NCBI GenBank assembly: GCA_003152255.1
Contig: PLZT01000607.1
Location: 4,702 to 16,470, forward strand
Direction of reading: 5' to 3'
DNA length: 11,769 nt
From: Methylocystaceae bacterium
GTDB lineage: Bacteria; Pseudomonadota; Alphaproteobacteria; Rhizobiales; Beijerinckiaceae
Within the stretch, counting starts at the first letter, position 1; every line of letters starts with the position of its first letter. The notes beneath the pieces were generated by a model that worked only from the letters and a program-made list of their open reading frames with translations, made no database searches and was not told where the DNA came from. Position numbers and translations under genes: made by a program. This document shows, piece after piece, positions 5,630 through 11,671 of this stretch.

Positions 5630-6005
5630 GTAGGGCGGATGATGGCGGGAGCTTGGAGGGTAGTGACGGACGACCCGTCGTCTGAGGAAAAGGAGAAAAG
5701 ATCCATAGTCGCTACTCCAAGAGCGTGACAACAAGAGTGTCGATACGCTGCTTTACATTCTTGACTCCTGTTTCCGGCGCAGGCGTTTGCCTACGAATTT
5801 GAACAACAAAATAATATTCGGAAAGCCCGTGTTGGCGTTAACCTTTCGTTAACTAAAAATGACTTGCACGCCTCAATAGAATCGGCCTTACTCTCATTAT
5901 CGCTTTTCGGAGCAAATAGCGCTTTGCAGCGACGATCGGCAGGACTAGCGAAGCAAGAGACTAGCGGAATCAGACATCAGCGCGACAAGAGCAGCAGGCG
6001 GGATA
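5630..6005. other. repA upstream region without a convincing gene
   Basis: About 375 bases between the RNase HI relic and repA. The RNase HI frame stays open on the minus strand back to 5734, but that part is low-complexity Arg/Ser/Pro and not family-like. From about 5790 to 5860 the sequence is AT-richer than the surroundings and carries paired GTTAAC hexamers and a candidate repA promoter. I found no tRNA, and no canonical repABC parS (GTTNNNNGCNNNNAAC) here. Confidence 0.6.
5832..5859 (+). promoter_or_regulatory. Candidate repABC promoter/operator with paired GTTAAC sites
   Basis: TTGGCG (5832-5837) and TAAAAA (5854-5859) are 16 bases apart. Two GTTAAC palindromes (5837-5842 and 5848-5853) separated by CTTTC fill the spacer. 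RepA is known to autorepress repABC promoters through palindromic operators near the -10, so this is the best operator candidate, though the hexamers are only moderate matches. Confidence 0.4.
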
Positions 6006-6011
6006 GTGGAT

Positions 6012-7301
6012 ATGACCATGGCGGCCGATCAAGGACCAGGCCCTTCGCCGGAGCCCAGAGCGCCAGAGGCGGCAAGAACGCCGGCGTCGAAGTCTCCGGG
6101 TGATGGCGACCTCAGCACCCAGATCGACGCGGACGCCGTCGAACTATCGACGCGGTTGCGCGAGCATCAATTGCGCACCTTTCCGCCGACGGCCAAAAAG
6201 ACGATCCGGCGCTTCCAGCCGGCGGAGGCCGCGAAATATCTCGGCGTCACCGACTCCTATCTGCGTCAGCTGGCACAGGAACTGGCCAAGGAAGGCAAAG
6301 GTCCGGCGCCGCAACCTAATGGCCGGCGCAGTTATGGCGTCGACGACATCCATGATCTTCGTGTCGCGCTCGATCAATCAAACCCGGCGCGCGGCTACCT
6401 TCCGCGCCGCGGGGACAGCCATCTGCAGGTCGTCTCCTGCATCAACTTCAAGGGCGGTTCGGGCAAGACGACAACCGCCGTCCATCTCGCCCAGCACCTT
6501 GCTCTGCATGGCTATCGCGTGCTGGCGATCGATCTCGATCCGCAGGCCAGTCTGACGGCGATGTTTGGCTATCAGCCGGAAATGGACGTCGGCGCCAATG
6601 AGACGATCTATGGTGCCATCCGTTACGATTCGTCCCGCCGCGAGATGGCCGAGATCGTGCGTGCGACCTATATTCCCGGCCTCCATCTGGTTCCCGGGCA
6701 GATCGAACTGATGGAATTCGAGCATGAAACGCCCATGGCGCTGATGCAGAGCGGTGGCGGCCCCGCCGCCTTTGCGCGCATCGGCGGCGCGATTTCTCAG
6801 GTCGCCGACGCATACGACGTCGTTGTCGTCGATTGCCCGCCGCAGCTTGGATTCCTGACGCTGTCGGCGCTCTGTGCGACGACGGCGGTGCTCATCACCG
6901 TGCATCCGCAGATGCTCGACGTCATGTCGATGTCGCAGTTCCTCAACATGGCGGGCGGCCTGCTGAACGTCGTCACCAGGGCGGGCGGATCGGCGCGTTA
7001 CGACTGGATGCGCTATCTGATCACGAGATTTGAACCCGGCGACGGTCCGCAGGCCCAGATGGCCGGCTTCATGCGTTCGATCTTCGGAGAACGGGTGCTC
7101 GCCAACGCCATGCTGAAGAGCACGGCGATCTCGGATGCTGGACTTACCAAGCAGACGCTATTCGAGGTCGAGCGTCAGCAATTTTCCCGTAGCACCTATG
7201 ATCGCGCCATGGAGTCGCTCGACGCCGTCAATGGCGAGATCGAGGCGCTGATCCGCGCCCATTGGTCGCCGCTGGATAGCGCTCAGAAGAGGAGGGCGTA
7301 G
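6012..7301 (+). CDS. repA: RepA, ParA-type partition ATPase of the repABC operon (429 aa)
   Basis: RepA drives plasmid segregation with RepB bound at parS and represses the operon. I take ATG 6012; GTG 6006 in frame is also possible, giving 431 aa. Numbering from ATG 6012: a Pro/Ala/Glu-rich N-terminal extension (about 1-35); an HTH-like segment about 70-88 (AEAAKYLGVTDSYLRQLA); the deviant Walker A motif KGGSGKTT (147-154) after CINF; Walker A' DLDPQASLT with D174 and D176; and Walker B VVVVDCPPQLGFLT with D274. The order and spacing are those of plasmid RepA/ParA-type Ia proteins with an N-terminal HTH. The extension makes it a little longer than the usual ~400 aa. repB follows after 2 bases. 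No lesions seen. Confidence 0.96.
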   Translation: MTMAADQGPGPSPEPRAPEAARTPASKSPGDGDLSTQIDADAVELSTRLREHQLRTFPPTAKKTIRRFQPAEAAKYLGVTDSYLRQLAQELAKEGKGPAPQPNGRRSYGVDDIHDLRVALDQSNPARGYLPRRGDSHLQVVSCINFKGGSGKTTTAVHLAQHLALHGYRVLAIDLDPQASLTAMFGYQPEMDVGANETIYGAIRYDSSRREMAEIVRATYIPGLHLVPGQIELMEFEHETPMALMQSGGGPAAFARIGGAISQVADAYDVVVVDCPPQLGFLTLSALCATTAVLITVHPQMLDVMSMSQFLNMAGGLLNVVTRAGGSARYDWMRYLITRFEPGDGPQAQMAGFMRSIFGERVLANAMLKSTAISDAGLTKQTLFEVERQQFSRSTYDRAMESLDAVNGEIEALIRAHWSPLDSAQKRRA

Positions 7302-7303
7302 CA

Positions 7304-8470
7304 GTGTCGCGCAAAGACGTTTTTCATCTGATGGGGGCGACGGTTCGCCCCGCAGCGGCGCAACTTCAGACAGCGCCGCGCGAAACATCGCCGGCGCAGC
7401 AGAAAGATCTTGCGCCGGCTTCAGATGACGTGGAGCGGCCGCTACTGAACGTGACCCGGCCCACTGCGTCTGTCCAGTCGGCGGCGCTTGGCGCTATATC
7501 CCAATCGCTCGAGGCCGCCGGAGAGAAGGCGCGTCGCGCCGACGAGCTGGAGCAGATGCTCGCCAAAGGGCGTTCCGTTGTCGAGATCGACCCTATCCAT
7601 GTCGATCCGGCGCCGATTCCGGACCGGATGCCTGTCGACGAGGCGTCGCGGGCCGCCTTTATCGCGACGATCCGCGAACAGGGTCAGCAGACGCCGATCA
7701 TGGTGCGCCCGAAACTGGGTGAGCCGGGCCGTTATCAGGTCGCTTTTGGACACCGCCGGCTCGACGCGGCGCGCGCGCTCGGCCGACCTGTCTTCGCTAT
7801 CGTGCGCGAGATGAGCGACGAGGAACTCGCGCTGGCGCAGGGTCAGGAGAACAGCGCGCGCGCCGATCTGTCCTTCATCGAGCGTGCGCGCTTCGCCGCC
7901 AGGCTCGAGGAGGCGAAGTTCTCCCGCGACGTCATCATGACGGCGCTCGGTGTCGATAAGTCGATGCTGTCGCGCATGCTGATGATTATCGCGCGGACGC
8001 CGCAGGACGTCGTGGAGGCTGTTGGCCCGGCACCCTCCGCGGGCCGGCCGCGATGGGTCGCGTTTGTCGATCTTCTCGACGGCGAAAAGTCGAAAGGCCG
8101 CTCGGCGCGCGATCAAGCCATTGCGGCGGTCAGGAAGCCTGAGTTCACGACGCTGACGACGGACGAGCGTTTCGAGGCTCTGTTCGTCGAATTGAGCCCG
8201 CTAGCGACGAGGGCCTCCGGTGAGCCGTTGCTAGCAAAAGACGGCGCCAGGATCGGGAAAATCATCCGTGGAAGCCGGCGGCAGACTTTGTCCTTCGACG
8301 ATAAGGCGACGCCGGAATTCGGAGAGTTCGTCATTGCGCGCATTGCGGCGCTTTATGAGGAATTTCGGACTGGACGACCCGGTTCGAAATCTGCTGCGGC
8401 TTCGAAGTCTCGCGCTTCAGGCTCCGGCAATAAAACTGGCGCAACCGTCAGTGAAATAGAAACCGAATAG
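7304..8470 (+). CDS. repB: RepB, ParB-type centromere-binding protein (388 aa)
   Basis: RepB binds parS and partners RepA in partition. It starts at GTG 7304, two bases after the repA stop, with GGAGG at 7291-7295 inside the end of repA at normal spacing, so the two genes are translationally coupled. The N-terminal ~90 residues (MSRKDVFHLMGATVRP...) should hold the RepA-interaction segment, as in ParB homologues. The ParB/Spo0J core follows: IDPIHVDPAPIPDRMP (95-110), IREQGQQTPIMVRP, the GHRRLDAARALG box (149-160, the family's GERRxRA-like motif), and QENSARADLSFIERARFA (181-198). Then a helix-turn-helix at about 205-228 (FSRDVIMTALGVDKSMLSRM) and a C-terminal dimerisation region. Length and architecture are typical of repABC RepB, and the gene is intact. 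Confidence 0.95.
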   Translation: MSRKDVFHLMGATVRPAAAQLQTAPRETSPAQQKDLAPASDDVERPLLNVTRPTASVQSAALGAISQSLEAAGEKARRADELEQMLAKGRSVVEIDPIHVDPAPIPDRMPVDEASRAAFIATIREQGQQTPIMVRPKLGEPGRYQVAFGHRRLDAARALGRPVFAIVREMSDEELALAQGQENSARADLSFIERARFAARLEEAKFSRDVIMTALGVDKSMLSRMLMIIARTPQDVVEAVGPAPSAGRPRWVAFVDLLDGEKSKGRSARDQAIAAVRKPEFTTLTTDERFEALFVELSPLATRASGEPLLAKDGARIGKIIRGSRRQTLSFDDKATPEFGEFVIARIAALYEEFRTGRPGSKSAAASKSRASGSGNKTGATVSEIETE

Positions 8471-8480
8471 GAGACACCGC

Positions 8481-8519
8481 AAAAGAAAAGGCCCCCGAAA
8501 CGTCACCGTTCCAGAAGCC
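8481..8519 (-). terminator. Rho-independent terminator of the ctRNA
   Basis: In the minus-strand RNA, 8519-8507 and 8502-8490 form a 13-pair stem closed by a GUGA (GNRA-type) loop and followed by UUUUCUUUU (8489-8481). Several pairs are G-U and exist only in the minus-strand RNA; the plus-strand copy has C/A mismatches there. The terminator is therefore directional and should not stop repABC mRNA. Confidence 0.88.
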
Positions 8520-8535
8520 CATTCTCACGTCTCGC
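8481..8535 (-). ncRNA. Antisense countertranscribed RNA (ctRNA, incA-type) of the repABC operon
   Basis: The 188-base gap between repB and repC has, on the minus strand, a promoter (TTGACA-17-GATCCT, 8570-8542), a predicted start near 8535 and a strong intrinsic terminator ending at about 8481. This gives a transcript of roughly 55 nt. repABC plasmids are known to encode a ctRNA of about this size, at this position and in this orientation; it pairs with the repC leader, reduces RepC synthesis and confers incompatibility. Endpoints are predictions from the promoter and terminator. Confidence 0.85.
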
Positions 8536-8541
8536 AGCCTG

Positions 8542-8570
8542 AGGATCACACTTCTGTGGATCGCTGTCAA
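8542..8570 (-). promoter_or_regulatory. ctRNA promoter (TTGACA-17-GATCCT)
   Basis: A consensus -35 TTGACA (8570-8565) and GATCCT -10 (8547-8542) with ideal 17-base spacing, driving leftward transcription. An imperfect inverted repeat, GATCACAC/GTGGATC, overlaps the spacer and -10. Confidence 0.8.
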
Positions 8571-8633
8571 GAGTCAGGCGCAACTATAGGCGGCGGCGTC
8601 GAGATAGCTGCGCCGTTTCGGCGAGCAGATTTC

Positions 8634-8654
8634 TTTTGCCTGAACGAGGCAAAA
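8634..8654 (+). promoter_or_regulatory. repC leader hairpin over the ribosome-binding site
   Basis: TTTTGCCT (8634-8641) and AGGCAAAA (8647-8654) form a perfect 8-bp stem around the loop GAACG, ending 4 bases before the repC ATG. The likely Shine-Dalgarno purines (GAGG at 8646-8649, or AAAGG at 8652-8656) lie in or against the stem. repABC plasmids are known to use leader structures of this sort, switched by the ctRNA, to limit repC translation. Confidence 0.65.
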
Positions 8655-8658
8655 GGTC

Positions 8659-9981
8659 ATGCAAACACAACCAACGACGCCTTTTGGGCGGCGATCGATG
8701 TCGCTCGCCATGGTGGCGAACCAAGCGAACGCGAGAGATTTCGCGGCAAAACCGGGGAATTCAGAAACCGTCGTCCATAAATGGCGGCTGTTTCGGGCGC
8801 TGACCGAGGCTAAGACGCCGCTTGGCGTCACCGACCGGGCGCTATCGGTCTTGCACGCGTTGCTGTCGTTTCATCAGGAAACGGCGTTGACGCTGCCGGT
8901 CACCGATCGGCGCGCCGCCGACGAAGACGGGGAGGGGACCGCCGGCATCGTCGTGTTCCCGTCCAATCGGGAGCTGTCGATCCGCGCCCATGGCATGGCG
9001 CCGGCGACGCTGCGCCGCCATCTCGCATGCCTCGTCGACGCCGGGCTGATCATTCGACGCGATTCCCCGAATGGCAAACGCTACGCCCGAAGAGGGCAGG
9101 GGGGCGAGATCGAGAACGCCTTCGGCTTCGATCTGACGCCGCTCGTTGCGCGCGCGGAAGAAATCGAAAACCTCGCCGAGGAAGTGCGGGCCGAGAACAA
9201 GGCGATTCGGCTGCTGCGCGAACGCGTCACGCTGCTCCGTCGCGATATCGTCAAGATGATCGCGACCGGACTGGAGGAGGACGTTCCAGGTGAGTGGCAG
9301 GGGCTGCACCTGCGCTATGCGGCGCTATCGAGCCGCTTCGTGCGAAATTTGTCGCGCGCCGATTTGGGGGCTTTGGCGAGCGAACTTACCGCATTAAACG
9401 CAGAAATCCAGAACGCTCTGGAAAATCACGTAAATCTCCAAAAAAAGAGCGGCAATGAGTCCCATTCTGAGCGCCACAAACAGAATCAAGTTACAGACTC
9501 TTTCGATCTTGAACCTCGCCTTCAAAAAGGCAGGGGCGAAACCCTGCCGTCCAACGACCAAGGCGCGCCCTCTCCATCGGCGCCCAATGCGCCAAACGCC
9601 CATCATCCAAACCCTTCGGCGCCCAAAACCTATCCCCTCGGAATGGTGCTGGAGGCCTGTCCCGATATCCTCGATTACGCCACCAAGGGCGGGATCGATA
9701 ATTGGCGCGATCTCGCGACAACGGCGGCGACGGTGCGGCGGGCTATCGGCGTGTCGCCGGACGCCTGGGCACAGGCCCTGGAGGTCATGGGCGAACACGA
9801 CACGTCGATCGTCACCGCCGCGATCCTGCAACGCGGCGATGAGATCAAAAGCGCCGGCGGCTATCTGCGGGTGCTGACCGCCAAAGCCAGGGCAGGGGAG
9901 TTTTCGCTCGGACCCGTGCTGATGGCGCTGTTGCGCGGCAAGACGGCAAAGATTGCCCGCGAACGCAAGAGGGCGGGATGA
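8659..9981 (+). CDS. repC: RepC, replication initiator protein (440 aa)
   Basis: The initiator of repABC plasmids; it acts in cis on an origin located within its own gene. ATG 8659 gives MQTQPTTPFGRRSMSLAMVA, the normal family start, after the hairpin leader. N-terminal DNA-binding region: HKWRLFRALTEAKTPLGVTD (40-59), FPSNRELSIRAHGMAPATLR (100-119), and LVDAGLIIRRDSPNGKRYAR then GGEIENAFGFDLTPLVARAE. A coiled helical part follows (about 165-260), including RRDIVKMIATGLEEDVPGEW. Then comes a poorly conserved polar and Pro/Asn-rich linker (about 260-320). The C-terminal domain is YPLGMVLEACPDILDYATKG onward (about 327-440), with WRDLATTAATVRRAIGVSPD and SAGGYLRVLTAKARAGEFSL. Full family length (about 400-440 aa), no lesions. 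Confidence 0.96.
   Translation: MQTQPTTPFGRRSMSLAMVANQANARDFAAKPGNSETVVHKWRLFRALTEAKTPLGVTDRALSVLHALLSFHQETALTLPVTDRRAADEDGEGTAGIVVFPSNRELSIRAHGMAPATLRRHLACLVDAGLIIRRDSPNGKRYARRGQGGEIENAFGFDLTPLVARAEEIENLAEEVRAENKAIRLLRERVTLLRRDIVKMIATGLEEDVPGEWQGLHLRYAALSSRFVRNLSRADLGALASELTALNAEIQNALENHVNLQKKSGNESHSERHKQNQVTDSFDLEPRLQKGRGETLPSNDQGAPSPSAPNAPNAHHPNPSAPKTYPLGMVLEACPDILDYATKGGIDNWRDLATTAATVRRAIGVSPDAWAQALEVMGEHDTSIVTAAILQRGDEIKSAGGYLRVLTAKARAGEFSLGPVLMALLRGKTAKIARERKRAG
9391..9515. other. Probable oriV: AT-richer stretch within repC
   Basis: Between GC-rich flanks this part of repC is visibly AT-rich (GCATTAAACGCAGAAATCCA, AAATCTCCAAAAAAAG, CAGAATCAAGTTACAG) and encodes the variable linker. 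It includes a small inverted repeat, CCAGA-ACGC-TCTGG, at 9408-9421. The repABC origin is known to lie in an AT-rich region in the central part of repC. The limits given are by eye. Confidence 0.5.
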
Positions 9982-9987
9982 TGCGCC

Positions 9988-10001
9988 GCGGACCTATCCG
10001 C
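9988..10001 (+). terminator. Weak hairpin after repC (GCGGA-CCTA-TCCGC)
   Basis: A 5-bp perfect stem begins 7 bases after the repC stop, in the 46-base gap to the convergent resolvase gene. There is no T-tract, so it is at best a weak or factor-assisted terminator. Confidence 0.3.
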
Positions 10002-10027
10002 AGCAAGACTTCCGATAATATCTCCGC

Positions 10028-10939
10028 TCAGCTCGTCTCGGTGCCAAACAGTCCGAGCTTTTCGGCGCGGTCGAGCAAGCTTTTGACGGAAGAAGGGGCC
10101 CAGCGGGTTCCGCCGCGCGGCGTGCGCTCATACATGGCCTCGAGCTGCGCCCCGATCTGCGCCAGGGTCAACTCCGGATTGGCGCGCTTGACGCCGACGA
10201 CAAGGGTGACGAGACGTTCGCTGCTGAATTTGCGACCTGCGGGTTGGAGCAAAGCTGGATCGGCGAGGCCCTCGACGACGAAGCGTTTGACGGCGCGTTT
10301 CAACCGCTCGACGCTCCAGAGGGGCAGGGGAGGGCCGCTGGAGCGCTCGCGTTTGGCGTTGAGCACGCGAACGACGTCCTGCCAGCGGTGATTTGGGCGC
10401 ATTTCTTTGACGATCGGCAGCCAATGTTCGGCGGTTCGGTTGACGCGCTCGAAATAGGCTTGGGCTTTCGCGTCGACAATTTGCTTGATGGCGTCGCGAT
10501 CGCCGGCCCTCAGTTTGGGATTGCCGCCGACGCGGCCGCGTTTTTTGGCGGCGCGCAGCCCGTCCTTGGTGCGCTCCTGGATCAGCGCCCGCTCGAGCTC
10601 CGCGACGGCGCCGAGCACTTGCAATGCAAAGCGACCCTGCGGCGTCGTGGTGTCGATCGGATCGGCGAGCGACTTAAAATGCGCGCCCTTGGCGTCGAGC
10701 TCGGCGATGACCGAAAGAAGGTGCGACAGCGACCGCGCCAGCCGGTCGAGTCTGACCACCACCAGCACGTCGCCGCGGCGCACGCGGGCCAGGACCTTGG
10801 CCAACTCCGGCCGTGACGTCTTGGCGCCGGACATGTGCTCGCGAAAAATCTCGGCACAGCCGGCGACCTTCAACACGTCGATCTGAGCGTCGGTCGACTG
10901 GTCCTCGGTTGAAACGCGTGCGTAGCCGATCAGGGACAT
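10028..10939 (-). CDS. Serine recombinase (resolvase/invertase family) with extended C-terminus (303 aa)
   Basis: Site-specific serine recombinase, likely for multimer resolution or for a transposon or invertible segment. The catalytic domain (1-~125) begins MSLIGYARVSTEDQSTDAQI with R8 and nucleophile S10. It also shows EHMSGAKTSRPEL, then VVVRLDRLARSLSHLL with D65, R66 and R69 (counterparts of Asp67, Arg68 and Arg71 in gamma-delta resolvase), and the E-helix FALQVLGAVAELERALIQER. The usual short HTH end of Tn3-type resolvases is replaced by a ~165-residue tail with two similar helical motifs. These are WQDVVRVLNAKRERS...LWSVERLKRAVKRF (186-220) and TLAQIGAQLEAMYERTPRGG followed by TRWAPSSVKSLLDRA (258-292). 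ATG 10939 lacks an obvious Shine-Dalgarno sequence. It follows the antitoxin gene by 43 bases in the same direction and converges on repC. Confidence 0.92.
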   Translation of the reverse strand: MSLIGYARVSTEDQSTDAQIDVLKVAGCAEIFREHMSGAKTSRPELAKVLARVRRGDVLVVVRLDRLARSLSHLLSVIAELDAKGAHFKSLADPIDTTTPQGRFALQVLGAVAELERALIQERTKDGLRAAKKRGRVGGNPKLRAGDRDAIKQIVDAKAQAYFERVNRTAEHWLPIVKEMRPNHRWQDVVRVLNAKRERSSGPPLPLWSVERLKRAVKRFVVEGLADPALLQPAGRKFSSERLVTLVVGVKRANPELTLAQIGAQLEAMYERTPRGGTRWAPSSVKSLLDRAEKLGLFGTETS

Positions 10940-10948
10940 GGGTCAGGA

Positions 10949-10970
10949 GATCGTTTTCCAGAAAATCGAC
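10949..10970. repeat. Near-palindrome upstream of the resolvase (TCGTTTTC-CA-GAAAATCGA)
   Basis: The arms TCGTTTTC and GAAAATCGA pair except for one extra T. It sits 10-30 bases upstream of the resolvase start, where resolvases often have recombination or autoregulatory sites. I do not see the full three-subsite res array. Confidence 0.4.
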
Positions 10971-10982
10971 AAGCAAAATTCC

Positions 10983-11249
10983 TCACGGCGAAACCCAGTT
11001 GGGCGGCAATTCGTCGCCCGGATCGAGCTCGCGATCGGGAACATGCCGCAGGATTTCCGACAGGCCGGAGCCGGTTGCATTTCCTGCGCGGCGCTTGAGG
11101 AAGTCGGCCGTCGTTTCGACGACGCCAATTTTCTGGGCCACGGCCGTCGCAATCCACTGGTTCAGCGACACGCCGTCCTGCTTGGCCAGCCTGGCGGCTT
11201 CCTTTTTGAGGGAAACCGGCAGTTTTAGGGGATACGTCGCTTTGCTCAT
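10983..11249 (-). CDS. Ribbon-helix-helix-type antitoxin, partner of the PIN toxin (88 aa)
   Basis: Begins MSKATYPLKLPVSLKKEAAR then LAKQDGVSLNQWIATAVAQK. A short beta strand followed by two helices with 'GVSLNQWI' is the ribbon-helix-helix/HicB-like antitoxin pattern. The remainder (DFLKRRAG..., ending DPGDELPPNWVSP) would be the toxin-binding tail. ATG 11249 overlaps the toxin stop as ATGA, and AAGGA lies 8 bases upstream. A longer in-frame start at 11417 lies inside the toxin gene and encodes non-family sequence, so I reject it. The antitoxin is encoded after the toxin, the reverse of the commonest type II order. It probably represses the shared promoter through the inverted repeat at 11685-11700. 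Confidence 0.88.
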   Translation of the reverse strand: MSKATYPLKLPVSLKKEAARLAKQDGVSLNQWIATAVAQKIGVVETTADFLKRRAGNATGSGLSEILRHVPDRELDPGDELPPNWVSP

Positions 11250-11671
11250 TTTCTGATCCTTTTCAGCAAGGCGCCGGGTGTCAGAACTGGAATCCCGAAT
11301 TTCGGGATGGCCTGTTGGAAATCGCGCACATTGTGGGTCACGATACAGTCGGCCCTTCCGTTCAGCGCGACCTCCAACACCATTTCGTCGCTCGGGTCCG
11401 AAAGCTGCGGCCGCCACCTGAAATGCGGTTCTATGGCATCACAGAGCGCCGCCAGCTCTTTCAGAGCTTTCGAGACCGCGTTCACATCGAGTCCGTGAAC
11501 CTCTCGTTGTTCCGGCCTCTGGAGAACGTCCTCGTATTCCAGAAACAAAGCCGTTGAGACGAGGGGAACGAGTCGTCGCTCGGCGACAAGCCCCAAAATC
11601 ACGAAACTCGCGCCGCGCGAGCTGCGGAACGCCGAGGTGACGACGGAGGTGTCGAGAACAACTCGTTTCAT
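11246..11671 (-). CDS. PIN-domain toxin, putative endoribonuclease (141 aa)
   Basis: PIN-family proteins of this kind (COG1569-like, 'PIN family toxin component') are metal-dependent ribonucleases held in check by a cognate antitoxin. Seen here: D7 in MKRVVLDTSVVTSAFRSSRG, E45 and E47 in ALFLEYEDVLQRPE, D92 and D95 in LSDPSDEMVLEVALNG, and the D/N-rich last motif IVTHNVRDFQQ (N114, D117). The acidic quartet typical of PIN domains is present, and the length is normal (about 135-145 aa). ATG 11671 is the first in this frame after the promoter. Translation is coupled to the antitoxin by the 4-base ATGA overlap. The substrate cannot be told from sequence. Confidence 0.92.
   Translation of the reverse strand: MKRVVLDTSVVTSAFRSSRGASFVILGLVAERRLVPLVSTALFLEYEDVLQRPEQREVHGLDVNAVSKALKELAALCDAIEPHFRWRPQLSDPSDEMVLEVALNGRADCIVTHNVRDFQQAIPKFGIPVLTPGALLKRIRK

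Noticed and set aside
5864..6103. Plus-strand 79-codon frame overlapping the repA start
   Set aside because: Low-complexity Ser/Arg/Gly product, no Shine-Dalgarno motif, and it overlaps the start of repA out of frame.
7442..8116. Minus-strand 224-codon frame opposite repB
   Set aside because: Arg/Leu-rich antisense shadow; repB on the plus strand has the ParB motifs and coupled start.
10244..10816. Plus-strand 190-codon frame opposite the resolvase gene
   Set aside because: Antisense shadow of a GC-rich gene; the minus strand has all serine-recombinase catalytic motifs.
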